64,000 nucleotides of DNA, from positions 930,001 to 994,000 of the forward strand of contig NZ_JAPDHZ010000004.1 in NCBI RefSeq assembly GCF_029525555.1, read 5' to 3'. Numbering within the stretch: the stretch's first letter is position 1; every line of letters starts with the position of its first letter. The notes beneath the pieces were generated by a model. It was not told where the DNA came from. It worked only from the letters and a program-made list of their open reading frames with translations, and did not search any database. Shown in pieces: positions 48,600 through 58,867 of the stretch. This stretch comes from Cohnella ginsengisoli. GTDB lineage: Bacteria > Bacillota > Bacilli > Paenibacillales > Paenibacillaceae. Both the position numbers and the translations under genes were made by a program.

Positions 48600-49451
48600 A
48601 TGGAAACGACAAAGAAAATCGTAAACTCTTCGATTAATAAGATCCCTCAATTGGCGATTTTGTTCTGGATCATGAAAATCGCCGCGACAACGTTGGGGGG
48701 AGACCGGGAGCGATTTAATTACTGTACCGGGATCCGAAGATCATTATTTGACGCCGTTCCTGTTCTTTATCGGAATATTCGTCGTTTTCTTGGCGATTCA
48801 ATTGTTTGTCAAGAAATATGTCCCCCCTGTTTATTGGATCGTTATTTTGTCTACAAGTCTTGCGGGCACGGCCTTCTCCGACTACATGGACCGCTCACTA
48901 GGATTGGGGTATATGAAGGGCGCCGGACTATTAGTAAGCCTGCTGATCGTCATTTTTATCGTCTGGTACTTCATCGAGCCGAACATGAACGTTAAAAAAA
49001 ATCGCGACCAGACGCGTCGAAGTTCTATATTGGATTGCAATTCTCGTTTCCAATACTTTAGGTACGGCTGCAGGAGACTTTTTATCGCACAAACAGGAAG
49101 GCGTCGGCAAGCTGGCGGGCGGCGGAAGCTTTTTTGGAAGAAGGCTTAGGCCTGACGATCGCGCAAGGCGCCATGCTGACCGGCGGACTCATCGTACTAA
49201 TCCTGTTAACCTATTGGTTTACGAAGATGAATCGAGTCGTTTTGTTCTGGTTGGCCTTCATATTGACTCGCCCTTTCGGAGCGACTTTCGGGGATTTCTT
49301 AATTAAGCCTCATGACAAAGGCGGACTCGGACTCCAAAACGGTACGCAGATCGCCTCCGGTATTTTATTGGCCGTCCTGATCGTCTGTATCGTGATTGAG
49401 TATGCGAAGCCAAAGAGTTTGATTCGTTCGACTGATACGGCAGCGGCTTAA
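48600..49451 (+). CDS. Four-repeat integral membrane protein, COG4705-like (three frameshifts)
   Basis: About 282 residues after correction, with eight or so hydrophobic helices. A motif of the form T-L-G-x3-(G/S)-D recurs four times: ATTLGETGSDLIT, STSLAGTAFSDYMDRSLGLG, SNTLGTAAGDFLSHKQEGVG and TRPFGATFGDFLIKPHDKGG. The acidic residue sits in or near a helix in each repeat, as in ion-coupled or metal transporters. Extra bases: G run 48695-48700, A run 48994-49001 and T run 49130-49135. AAGGAG lies 11 bp before the ATG. It resembles uncharacterised membrane proteins of the COG4705 type. Function unknown. Confidence 0.75.
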
Positions 49452-49495
49452 CGCCCCGCGAAGAGGGGTTCGATCCAACCGCGACAAATCGCATG

Positions 49496-49526
49496 GCTGC
49501 CGGATGATTCGGCAGCTTTTTTTTTT
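49496..49526 (+). terminator. Rho-independent terminator
   Basis: Stem GCTGCCG/CGGCAGC, a 7-base loop, then ten T's. Confidence 0.92.
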
Positions 49527-49641
49527 GCGACTTTCGGCAAGAATGATACTTTTTTAGTCCTGACGTATGGCTCGTTGGAGTAATTTTCAAATTCCCTGAT
49601 TATGGTATGTTTAATAAAAACGTCCATGGGAGTGAATTGAA

Positions 49642-51856
49642 ATGAACCGACGGTCCATGCTCCTGATTTGCGGTGCTTTGATGCTCATGCCGCTGATGCC
49701 CAACCACGCATCCGCCGCCAATGCCGGTGCCGAAGCAGCTGCACAAGAAATCATGTCAGTAACGCTTAATCAGCTGAAAGCGGACCCATCCGTCGTCGAT
49801 CAGCCTCCGGTCGTAACGCGCTTGGAACCGGCAAGCAATCACGCCGTCATTCGCGACAACAGCATGCACGTCATTGCCGAAGCCGAGGACGACCTCGCGC
49901 AGCCTTCATTTTTAGTGCAAATCGGAGAGGATCTCCGATATCCGGATATCATCGAGAGCGACCAAGGCGCAGGCAAGTTCGACCGCGTATTCGATGTTAC
50001 GCCGTATGACGGCAGGACGCTGAACATCCAATATTCCATTTCGGATGGCACTACGCCAAGCGGCGACGACAATCGCCGGGTAAACGTGCATCGAACCGTT
50101 CACATCGAAACTAGCCCTGAACTGGCAGAGTCGGAGCGTGAACCGGACGCCCAGATCTTGGATGCGGATGCGTCTCGCCTGTTGCTTGTTCGGGACGGCG
50201 ACTTGATCATCAAGAATCGCACGGACGGCACCGAAACGGAACTGCTCACGGGCGTTACGACGGACAGATCCGACGGGTTTAAATTAACGCCTGCAGGAGC
50301 TGCATTTCTCATCGACACGGGCTGGTATGAATTGAAGCTATTTTGGTGGAACGGACAGTCGCTGATGTCCATACCGGTGGAGTCGGGATCGGTTTGGCAG
50401 GCGAGGGGGGAACTATGTAGCGAGTTCGGACTTGGGGACGCTACACTGGGTCGATACCGCGAACGGGACCGTCCGCAATATGCCATACCCAAGCGATCTC
50501 AACTTTGAGCTGGAGCCGAGCGGTACGCTCCTGCTTGAACCGGAGACCAGCGGCGAGAGCGACCGAATTCTGCGCTACGATCCGCTAACGGGCAGCAAGA
50601 CGACTGCTTTGGCGTATCCCGGTGCTCCGCGCGGCCCGGTGACCGACGGCGAAGTCATTTTGTTCACGTTGGCCGACGGCAGCTTAATGAAATACGCGGA
50701 GGGAACTGCGACTGTCGTGGTTCCCGGAACGACTGCGACAAGGTTGTTGCCGCATGCAGGATACGAGGCGAACGACGGCTGGATCGCGTTCCAAAAGCCG
50801 AACGCAAGCGATGTACGGCAACTTTATTTGCAGTCCCCCGACGGTACGGCGAAGCAGGCAAGCCATTTTAATGCGGAGGCTACGATTCATTCTTTAGATA
50901 GCTCCGGCACCTTGCTTCTGGCAAATTCGAAAAAACTTTACCAATATCAGCACGGGATGGACAAGCTTCATCTGATCGCTGGAGACGCCGGCGTTGTTCG
51001 AAGGATAAATAGTCAGCTCTATTACTTATTGGGCGATACGATCTTTGCCGTGCAGTTTCAAACGCCTGGCGACACAGAAGCGCCAACATGGCCGCAGGGC
51101 GACGTGTTGTCGTCTTCCCAAGCGACTTTTAACGGCGTAAAACTGAATTGGCAGCCGGCTACGGACGAAGAGGGCGTAGTCAAGTATTTGCTATATCAGA
51201 ACAACAAGCCGCTATCTACCCTAGAAGGGTCGGTGAACAGCTATGAAGCGCAGGGGTTGTCGCCCAATACTTCTTACCTCTTTACGCTGGTCGCTGTCGA
51301 CGCGGCCGGCAACCAAAGTATAGAGAAGAGCGTGTCGGTCACCACTGTCAAACCGACTACAAAGCCAGAAACGCTGCTGTACCGCTTCGACGGAACGATT
51401 CTGGACTTGGATCAAAGTTATATCGTTTGGAAAAAAGCCGGCGATCGCGTCCTGTGGCTGTTCAACCGTATCGATAAAAGCCAAGTCAAGGTTTACGATG
51501 CCGCCGGGTCGGATCGTACGATTACGAATGCCGCGTTAACGGCAGAAGGCATTGTTTATACGTTGGATAGCAGCGGTTCGACCAAGACATACATTTGGAA
51601 AAACGGTACGGTTACCGAGTATTCGGAGGGGCAGACGCCATACGAAACGAGAGGGATACCTGAAGGCATGGTTATGTATACGATAAATGGCACCACGTAC
51701 CTTTACGGTCGGGAAGGTGAACTCCTATGCACCTTCAGCGGTCCAGGCAAGTTAGAATACCGCGAGCATATCTTTAGTGAGCCGAGCGGTAATCCGTACC
51801 GGTTTGACGCCTGGTATCGCGTATACGGAGGTTCCTTGTACAGCGTTCGAATGTAA
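49642..51856 (+). CDS. Secreted protein with propeller-like repeats and a fibronectin type III domain (frameshifted)
   Basis: About 737 residues after correction. The signal peptide is MNRRSMLLICGALMLMPLMP, cleaved around ASA-AN. An Ig/cadherin-like segment (~50-150, VVTRLEPASNHAVIRDNSMH) precedes beta-rich repeats that read like propeller blades (WVDTANGTVRNMPYPSD, RILRYDPLTGSKTTALAYPG). One FnIII domain (~485-575) has LNWQPATDEEGVVKYLLYQN and YLFTLVAVDAAGNQS. More blades follow to the C terminus. An extra G in the run 50405-50410 breaks the frame. Corrected it reads SVWQARGNYVASSDLGTLHW. No cell-wall anchor or SLH domain is seen. Function unknown; extracellular binding is plausible. Confidence 0.75.
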
Positions 51857-51894
51857 GGAAGCAGCATTGTAGGTGAATATAACGCCAGCATACA

Positions 51895-51934
51895 AACGGT
51901 CCCGCGGGCCTTCGCTCACGGGGTCGTTTTTTTT
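51895..51934 (+). terminator. Terminator after the FnIII protein
   Basis: An imperfect stem AACGGTCCCG/CGGGGTCGTT with a 14-base loop, then eight T's. Confidence 0.75.
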
Positions 51935-51965
51935 ATGAAAGGGCTAAATATTTTAATTATCCGCG

Positions 51966-52016
51966 TTGACAAATGAGTGAATCGTTCATACAATATTAAT
52001 AAGTGAACGGTTCATT
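51966..52016 (+). promoter_or_regulatory. Sigma-A promoter with paired TetR-type operators
   Basis: TTGACA (51966-51971), exactly 17 bp, then TACAAT (51989-51994). Two palindromic sites overlap or follow it: AGTGAATCGTTCAT (51976-51989), in the spacer, and AGTGAACGGTTCATT (52002-52016), just after the -10. Their TGAA...TTCA cores are about 26 bp apart centre to centre. This is a repression architecture and the TetR gene downstream is the obvious repressor. Confidence 0.75.
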
Positions 52017-52042
52017 CATCAAAACGAGGAGGAACGGCAAAT

Positions 52043-52952
52043 ATGCGGAAAGCAACAAGCCGAAGGTCAAAACGTAAAAGGGAAATATGTCGTCATTACA
52101 GGGGCCACGAGCGGGATCGGATTGGCGGCTGCGCATGCCTTAGCCGCGAGAGGGGCGAACTTGGGCCTCGTCGCGCGCAATGCCGCCAAAGGTAACGAGG
52201 TTGCGGCAAAGCTGCGGGCGGCATCGGGCAATCGGATTACGGTAGACGTCTTCATCGCCGATATGTCCTCTCAGCGATCCATCCGCCGGGCGGCAAGAGA
52301 GATGTCGGCCAAATGTCCGAAGATCGATATTCTGATCAATAACGCAGGCGCGATGTTCGTAGCGCGCAAGTTGACGGAGGAGGGGCTGGAGATGACCTGG
52401 GCGGTCAACCATATCGCGCCTTTCTTGTTAACGTCACTGCTCCTTGATAAACTGATGTTGAGCGACGACGCTCGCATCATTACCACGTCGTCCCACGGCC
52501 ATAAGATGGCCAGGAAAGGCATCGGATACGATGATTTGAGCGGTCTTCGTTGCTATGGGTTTTGGGGCAAAATGAGGGGCGGCCCGAACTTCCGGTATGG
52601 CGAGACGAAGCTGGCAAACATTTTGTTCACTGCCGAGCTGGCGAATCGTTTGAAGGGCACGAACGTCGCCGCGTATTGTTTCGACCCGGGGCTGGTCGAC
52701 ACGAATTTCAATTCGGATAACGGATGGCTCGCCCGGATGACGATGGCCGTCATGAAGCGATTTGCCCAATCTCCCGAGAAGGGCGCGGAGACGCTCGTAT
52801 GGCTGGCGGATACGGACGCCAACAACCTGGAGAGCGGGCGTTATTATGCCGGCAAACAAATAAGGACGCCGTCGCTACAAGCGAGCGATCGGGAAGCGGC
52901 GAAGAAGCTGTGGGAAATGAGCGCGGAGCAAATCCTTGTCTCTCAGGCTTAA
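52043..52952 (+). CDS. Short-chain dehydrogenase, retinol-dehydrogenase-like (frameshifted near start)
   Basis: About 302 residues after correction. TGATSGIG lies at 19-26, INNAG at about 98-102, and the active site is S150, Y185 and K189 in RYGETKLANILF. AGGAGG precedes ATG 52043, but the ATG is out of frame with the domain. Removing one base near 52049-52052 gives MRKQQAEGQNVKGKYVVITG. It resembles the retinol/WW-domain oxidoreductase-like SDR group that acts on aldehydes or ketones. It is cotranscribed with the TetR regulator and repressed through the twin operators, so it probably responds to a xenobiotic-type inducer. Confidence 0.85.
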
Positions 52953-52990
52953 CCCGCGGAGCGACGCGCAAAAAGGAAGAAGGATCATAG

Positions 52991-53584
52991 ATGCCAAGAA
53001 TAGCGAAGGCGCAAGCCGAACAAGCGATCGACGAACGCAAGGATCAGATCAAAAAGGCGGCTCTTAAAATATTCGCGGAGAAGGGCCTCGCCGGCACGAA
53101 GATGAGCATGATCGCGGAGGCGGCCGGCATCAGCCAAGGATTATCATACCGCTATTTTGAATCCAAAGACGAGATTTTCGGACTTCTCGTGGAAGAGGCG
53201 ATCGAGGAATCCCGGCAAGCCATCCAGCATATCGGCAGGCTTCCGGGTTCGCCGCTTGAGCAATTAAGGGCGTTCACGCTTCATCTATTGGATGAAGACC
53301 ACAAGCAATTTTTCCTGCTCGTTCAACAGGCGCTAACGTCGGAAGGCGTGCCGCACAAGGCGAGAGAAGCGATCGAGCGGTATTCGCCCCAGGATACGAT
53401 CGAGCAGATGATCCCGATCTTCGTTCGCGGACAGCAAGAAGGACAATTCGCCGAAGGCGATCCCTACAAGCGATTGATTTTATTCCTCTCAGTGGTTAAC
53501 GGTCTCATGCTTCAAGATGCGAAGGCTACGGGCATGGATTGGACGCAGGAAGTGGACCGGCTGCTGAATATCTTGACGAAATAA
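52991..53584 (+). CDS. TetR-family transcriptional repressor
   Basis: 197 residues. The N-terminal helix-turn-helix (~18-62) contains IKKAALKIFAEKGLAGTKMS, MIAEAAGISQGLSYRYFESK and KDEIF, followed by an all-helical ligand domain. GGAAGAAGG lies upstream of the ATG. It is second in the SDR operon and likely autoregulates through the paired palindromes at 51976-52016. The inducer is unknown. Confidence 0.93.
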   Translation: MPRIAKAQAEQAIDERKDQIKKAALKIFAEKGLAGTKMSMIAEAAGISQGLSYRYFESKDEIFGLLVEEAIEESRQAIQHIGRLPGSPLEQLRAFTLHLLDEDHKQFFLLVQQALTSEGVPHKAREAIERYSPQDTIEQMIPIFVRGQQEGQFAEGDPYKRLILFLSVVNGLMLQDAKATGMDWTQEVDRLLNILTK

Positions 53585-53600
53585 AAGAATCGGTTAAGCG

Positions 53601-53640
53601 AAGAAGAGGCGGCGCGCGGCGCCTCTTCTTTGTTATTTTT
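53601..53640 (+). terminator. Terminator of the SDR-TetR operon
   Basis: An 11-bp perfect stem AAGAAGAGGCG/CGCCTCTTCTT, an 8-base loop, then TGTTATTTTT. Confidence 0.88.
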
Positions 53641-53703
53641 GGGTCCGTTGGATATACTACACCACTGAACCGGCGGTCAGTCTATCCGAGGGAGAGATGT
53701 GTT

Positions 53704-55293
53704 TTGCGGATCAAGCGTCGAAGCCAGTCGATTCGCGGCAAGCGAGCGAAGCCGATCGACACGCCCCATCTTCCTTCCGAACCCCATGCGGAATTAAGCG
53801 CGGAACTTTCCGTAAACGAGAAAGCGCTGAGGGAAGCTTTTCAAGGATGCTCCGATATCGTATTCCGTCCAATCCGTACCACCCCCGAATTATTGCTGAT
53901 TTATACCGATGGACTGGTCGATACCAAAACGTTGGAACAAGTCGTGCTGAAGCCGCTTATATACAATGGACTTTCAGCCGGGAACGTGTCGAACGGCATT
54001 CCCATATCGGGGGAAATCATTCAAGCGCAATTGATTGCCGTCTCGCAAATCCAAACGGTATCTACGATTAACGAAGTCATCGACGGCATTCTGAAAGCGA
54101 ATATCGGCCTGTTGATCGACGGTGAAAACAGGGCAATCGTCGCGGAACTGAAAGGCTTCGAAAGACGCGCGGTCGAAGAACCGGAAGCCGAAGTGTCCGT
54201 CCGAGGACCAAGGGACGGATTCACGGAAACGCTGCGCATTAATACGAGCTTGATCCGCAGGCGAATCCGCAGCCCTAAGCTGAAAATGGAATCCATCGCG
54301 CTGGGCCGAGTGTCTCAAACCGATGTCGCGATCGTCTATATCGAAGGGATCGTTTCACGAACGGTCTTGGACGAAGTCCGAAATAGAATCGGCCGAATTC
54401 AAATGGACGGCGTGCTGGAATCAGGCTTTATCGAAGAATTTATTGAAGATGCGCCCTGGTCCCCATTTCCGCAGATTCAAAACACCGAGCGTCCCGATGT
54501 CGTATGCGCAAGCCTGCTTGAAGGGAAAGTCGCGATTATGATCGATAACACGCCGTTCGTGTTGATCGCTCCGATGACGTTCTGGACCGGCCTGCAGGCA
54601 GTAGAGGATTATTACGAACGATCCATTTATACGACGTTCATTCGATTCGTTCGCTACTCTTTGTTTAATATCGCCCTCATGCTGCCTTCCTTGTACGTCG
54701 CGCTGTCTACCTTTCATCAACAGCTGATCCCTACGAACCTGCTCATGAGTATCGCCAATTCCAGGGAAGGCGTCCCGTTTCCGACTTTTGTCGAGGCGAT
54801 GCTCATGGAGTTTATGTTCGAGGGTCTTCGCGAAGCCGGCATTCGCATGCCCAGGGCCGTCGGTTCGGCCGTCAGCATCGTGGGGGCGCTCGTCATCGGG
54901 CAGTCCGCCGTGCAAGCAGGCATCGTGTCCGCGCCGGTCGTCATTGTCGTAGCGATGACCGGGATCGCGTCATTTGCCATTCCGCGATACAATTTCGGGA
55001 CCGCGTATCGGCTTCTTCGGTTCCCGATGTTGATTCTGGCGGGCATGTTCGGTCTATACGGCATCGTAAGCGGCGTGTTTCTCATGATTATACATCTCAA
55101 CGGCCTTCGCTCGTTTGGCGTTCCGTATATGAGTCCGATGGTGTCGCCGGTGCCGCACGCGATCAAGGATATATTCTTGCGCGCGCCCAGATGGATGATG
55201 ACGATGCGTCCCGCGTTCACCGCCGGCGCCAATGCAAAGCGAATTCCCGAAGGCCAGCGGCCAAGTCCGAAGCGAGAGGAGGAGGGGCAATGA
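53704..55293 (+). CDS. Spore germinant receptor subunit A (GerA family), locus 1
   Basis: 529 residues with TTG start (53704) after GGGAGAG. No ATG fits the family start. The cytoplasmic N-terminal half contains VSVRGPRDGFTETLRINTSL, VAIVYIEGIVSRTVLDEVRN and QIQNTERPDVVCASLLEGKV. The C-terminal half has about five membrane helices with PSLYVALSTFHQQLIPTNLL, IREAGIRMPRAVG-type and GIASFAIPRYNFG segments. It sits in the spore inner membrane and, with B and C subunits, senses germinants. Overlaps the gerAC-type gene by ATGA. Confidence 0.95.
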   Translation: MRIKRRSQSIRGKRAKPIDTPHLPSEPHAELSAELSVNEKALREAFQGCSDIVFRPIRTTPELLLIYTDGLVDTKTLEQVVLKPLIYNGLSAGNVSNGIPISGEIIQAQLIAVSQIQTVSTINEVIDGILKANIGLLIDGENRAIVAELKGFERRAVEEPEAEVSVRGPRDGFTETLRINTSLIRRRIRSPKLKMESIALGRVSQTDVAIVYIEGIVSRTVLDEVRNRIGRIQMDGVLESGFIEEFIEDAPWSPFPQIQNTERPDVVCASLLEGKVAIMIDNTPFVLIAPMTFWTGLQAVEDYYERSIYTTFIRFVRYSLFNIALMLPSLYVALSTFHQQLIPTNLLMSIANSREGVPFPTFVEAMLMEFMFEGLREAGIRMPRAVGSAVSIVGALVIGQSAVQAGIVSAPVVIVVAMTGIASFAIPRYNFGTAYRLLRFPMLILAGMFGLYGIVSGVFLMIIHLNGLRSFGVPYMSPMVSPVPHAIKDIFLRAPRWMMTMRPAFTAGANAKRIPEGQRPSPKREEEGQ

Positions 55294-56518
55294 ACAAGAA
55301 TGCGCCGGCTTGCCTCTGCTTGGCGTTCTCGCTCTTTTTTTATATCGGGCTGCTGGGACAGTTCTGAAGTCAACGATATTGCCATCGAGCTGGCTTGGGG
55401 GATCGATAATGCCCCGGATCAGAAGATCCGGATTAGCGCGCAAGCCATCATTCCGTCGAAAATCAACGGCGGACAGAACGACGTTTCAAGCCAGGCTAGC
55501 AAAGGAAAGCCGTATTTTGTCCTTGCAAGCGACGGCATGAATACGCTTGATGCCGTCCAGCGAATGCAAACCAAGCTCTCGAGGGAAATGTTCCGAGGTC
55601 ACCGGCGGGTCATCGTCATCGGGGGAGTCCATGGCCAGAAGGGGCGTCAAGGAAATCTTCGATACCTACAGCCGGGACCCGAATCTCAAGCTGCGCACCG
55701 ACATTTTTATCGTCAAGGGCGACACCGCGCAAAATTTTCTTAAAGTATCGTATCCGCTAGAGAACATACCCGGAATCGGCGTATTGGGGGAATACGACCA
55801 AATCGGGACGGCTTCCAGAGAAATGGGGCTGCTGAACTTCTTGCTCGCCGCGTCAAGCGACAGCGCTTGTCCGGCATTGCCTGTCGTCGCCATCGGCATG
55901 GAGCCTGACGTTCCGGAAGAACAACAAGGACAAGCACCGTCCAAAGCGGATCGGGAGGGCTTCCGAATCGTAGGCACCGCTATTTTTAACAAGGAGTTAA
56001 AGATGGTTGGATACATCGATATGGAAGAAGGACGCGCCATGCGGTGGGTATCCGGCAATCTGAGGAGAATGACGGTGTCCGAAACGCTGCCGCAAGGAAA
56101 GGGCAACGTCAGCATGGACGTCGTCAAAACCAAAAGCAAAATCATTTCCGCTTATCAAGGCGGGCGGTTAAAAATCCATGTCACTTTGACGGGACAAGGA
56201 GCGATACGCGAGAATAATACGGATCTGGATCTAACGAACACCAAGCATATTTCCGATTTGGAAAAGGCTTTAAACAGGCATACCGAAGAAGTCGCGCTGA
56301 AGACGATTACCGACGTGCAGAAGGAATACGGAACGGACGTCTTCGGCTTTAGCGATGCGATCCGCCGGAAGGATCTGGCCCTGTGGAAGTCCATAAAAGA
56401 CGATTGGAAAGAGGAGTTTCAAAGGTCGGAGATTACCTTGAAGGCTAAAATGACGGTTCGGCGGATCGGCGTTACCGGGCCTTCGCTGCAATTGAACCCG
56501 AATGAGATCAAGAAATAA
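55290..56518 (+). CDS. Spore germinant receptor subunit C lipoprotein, locus 1 (two frameshifts)
   Basis: About 408 residues after correction. The lipobox is FFISGC in LFFISGCWDSSEVNDIAIEL, recovered by removing one T from the run 55335-55341. The second break is the G run 55621-55625 (corrected RVIVIGESMARRGVKEIFDT). The Ger(x)C core continues with DIFIVKGDTAQNFLKV, ENIPGIGVLGEYDQ and the C-terminal domain (KEYGTDVFGFSDAIRRK). Same length as the locus-2 homologue. Its stop is convergent with the locus-1 B subunit on the other strand, 7 bp away. Confidence 0.9.
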
Positions 56519-56525
56519 AATAGAT

Positions 56526-57613
56526 TTATTTTGTTAAACGACGCAACAGGGACACGATAAGCAGCATCCCGGGCACAACGAACAACATGGGCACCCAAAT
56601 ATAGGGAACGAGTATTTCAAAGTGATGGCGATAAATATGCTCGGCGATGTTTTTGGACATCGTCAGCCCAAGGATTAACGCGACGGCGCATGCCGGGATG
56701 ACAAGGACGCGGTAACTTTTCATTTTCGTCAATTGTTGAATTCCCGTTACCGCCGCGAGAATGAGAACGACGCATTTTAAAAGCGCCGTCATTAAAAAAT
56801 AAAGGACGCCGAACATCTGCAGGTTCTCGATGAATTGTCCGACGCTAATCACGCTCAGCAAGGTGTAAAGCGGGTACAAAAAAACCTGAAAACAGGGTTC
56901 CGAACGCCATAATCGCGAGCACGTCGAAGCAGGTAATCATGACGCCGGAAAGGATCGTGGCCAGAAGGGTGATCCTCATTACCTTTCCCGGCTGTTTGGT
57001 CTGCGTCCAGAACATGGCGAAGACGAGCGTTTCCCCGAACGATTGCGTGATGCCGGCCGGAAATACGGCCTTCTGGATGGGCCTCCAGCCTTTTTCAAAA
57101 GCGGGCTGTAAATAATGGAGATGTAAAACGTCCGAACCAAAAAAGGAGAATGACCTCCAAACCAAACAAAATGAGTACGATGGGAAGGAAGATCTCTCCC
57201 AATCGAGAGACGCTTGCTATACCGCCATAGACGCAGTAGGCCAAAATGACGGCAAATAGACCGGCGGTTAAAACATACGGCGTATCCGGCAACAAGGCTG
57301 TCGAGACCATATCCCGGACATCCGCAATGATCCGTCCGCCGACGTAAATAAACAGGAGCGGGTACAGAAAAGAAACAGGCGTTCCGATCCAGGTTCCGAA
57401 TTGGGCTGGAAACCATTGGACAAGCGTTAACCCTGGATTCAACTTCATCAAGGCGATATAGATCAAAATGATCAACGCGCCTACGCCGCAGGAAATGAGT
57501 TCGCCGATCCAGGCATCGCGACCGGCCGAGCCGCCGAAGCCAAAGATGATGGTCGTGCCCAATTGGAAAATGAAGGTGATCGCGAACAGTTGATAGTTCG
57601 AAATAATGAGCAA
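56526..57613 (-). CDS. Spore germinant receptor subunit B, first copy (two frameshifts)
   Basis: About 361 residues after correction, ten-helix APC-superfamily-like permease fold of the GerAB group (ISNYQLFAITFIFQLGTTII at the start, GRDAWIGELIS, IYVGGRIIADVRDMVSTALL). Extra bases are in A runs 57139-57144 and 56878-56884 (plus strand). The start is taken as TTG 57613. An in-frame stop lies four codons upstream and no good ATG exists, so the extreme N terminus is uncertain. It lies on the strand opposite to the locus-1 A and C genes and downstream of the second B gene. Confidence 0.87.
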
Positions 57614-57666
57614 CTCCCGGAAACGTTATAAGGGTAGCTTATTTAGTTTTCCAGATTATGCCTGAC

Positions 57667-58821
57667 TTATTCAGAAAAGAATCCAATCCACTGCCTGGAG
57701 AAGACTCGGCGGGTCAGCCTTGTCCGGATCTCGATCTCTTTTTTGCCGCCATCGATCTTCATGACCAGGAACAGGAGGAGCGGAAGGGCGACTTGAAAAA
57801 TCGTGAACCAGGACGTAACGACCTTCCCCATCCAGATGTGGTGCGTATAATTGGGCGACAAAAAAGGAGAGGCCGAAAATCGCCGCGCCGATCATAAAGA
57901 CGCCTTTCCGGTATCCGATGCCCGTCAATTGGCTGAGGCCTGTCGCGGCGCCGATAAAAAAAAGCAGCCAGCTTGACGCCAAGGCCGAGGAAAAGAACGA
58001 ATACGAACAGAATATCCATGCGCTCGAACACTTGGGAAAACTCGATGAGTTGAACGCTCTCCAATAAGGGAAAAGTGACTTTCTCGGCGATGGATTGCCC
58101 AAGCACGAAGAGAATCAGCTCGTTCATGCCGATGAGAAAAATAGAAACGCCGACATATGCCATGTAGACGGATCGCGTAAAACCGGGCGTTTGGGAGCGT
58201 ACGAGCGGAAAAAAAACGAGGAACAGGATCGTTTGACCGAACGGAAAGGACACCAGCTGCGGAAAAGCGGCTTTGAATACCGGGTGCCAGCCGTTTTCGA
58301 GCACGGGGAGCAAACTTGCCGCGTGAATCAGATGTTGGCCGGACAGCATCAAAACGAGCAGCAGATAGCCGACGACGACAAACGGAAACAGGACAAGCGA
58401 ACAGAGAAACAACATGCGCGCGCCGTACCGTGCCGTATTGGCCACGACGGAGATCGTGATCAAAGCGATAACGAACAAAGGCGTATCGTTAAGCAAGATC
58501 TGAGACGTCAATTCAACCAGATCCCGCAGATTGCGGGAGGCTTCATAAGCGAAATAGCCGACGAACGACAATCCGATCGCCATGCCGGTCCATTTGCCCA
58601 AATAAGCGCGACATAACGCGAACAGATCGCGATCGGGATCCTGCCGGTGCATGGCCAAGTACACCGCGAGCAGAAAAAAGCCGACGACGGCAGCCATCGT
58701 CATCGCGATCCAAGCGTCTTGTTTGGCATCGGCAGCCAGAAGAAATAGCGTCGTGCTGCCGATCTCGTACAAGGCAAGACAAGCGATCAAACCCGCCGGT
58801 TTTTTTTATTTCATTATCCAT
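57667..58821 (-). CDS. Spore germinant receptor subunit B, second copy (three frameshifts)
   Basis: About 383 residues after correction. ATG 58821 gives MDNEIKKPAGLIACLALYEI once one base is removed from the T run 58800-58807. Further breaks are near 57956-57964 (corrected LAAFFIGAATGLSQLTG) and 57860-57865 (corrected GLSFLSPNYTHHIWMG). GerAB-type features are GSTTLFLLAADAKQDAWIAM and YFAYEASRNLRDLVELTSQI. It presumably forms the ligand-binding pore-like subunit with the A and C proteins encoded just upstream on the same strand. Confidence 0.88.
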
Positions 58822-58867
58822 ATCCGCTAAAACTCCCTTCGCGCGGTAGGCCCGCCCGGCTGCTCGG

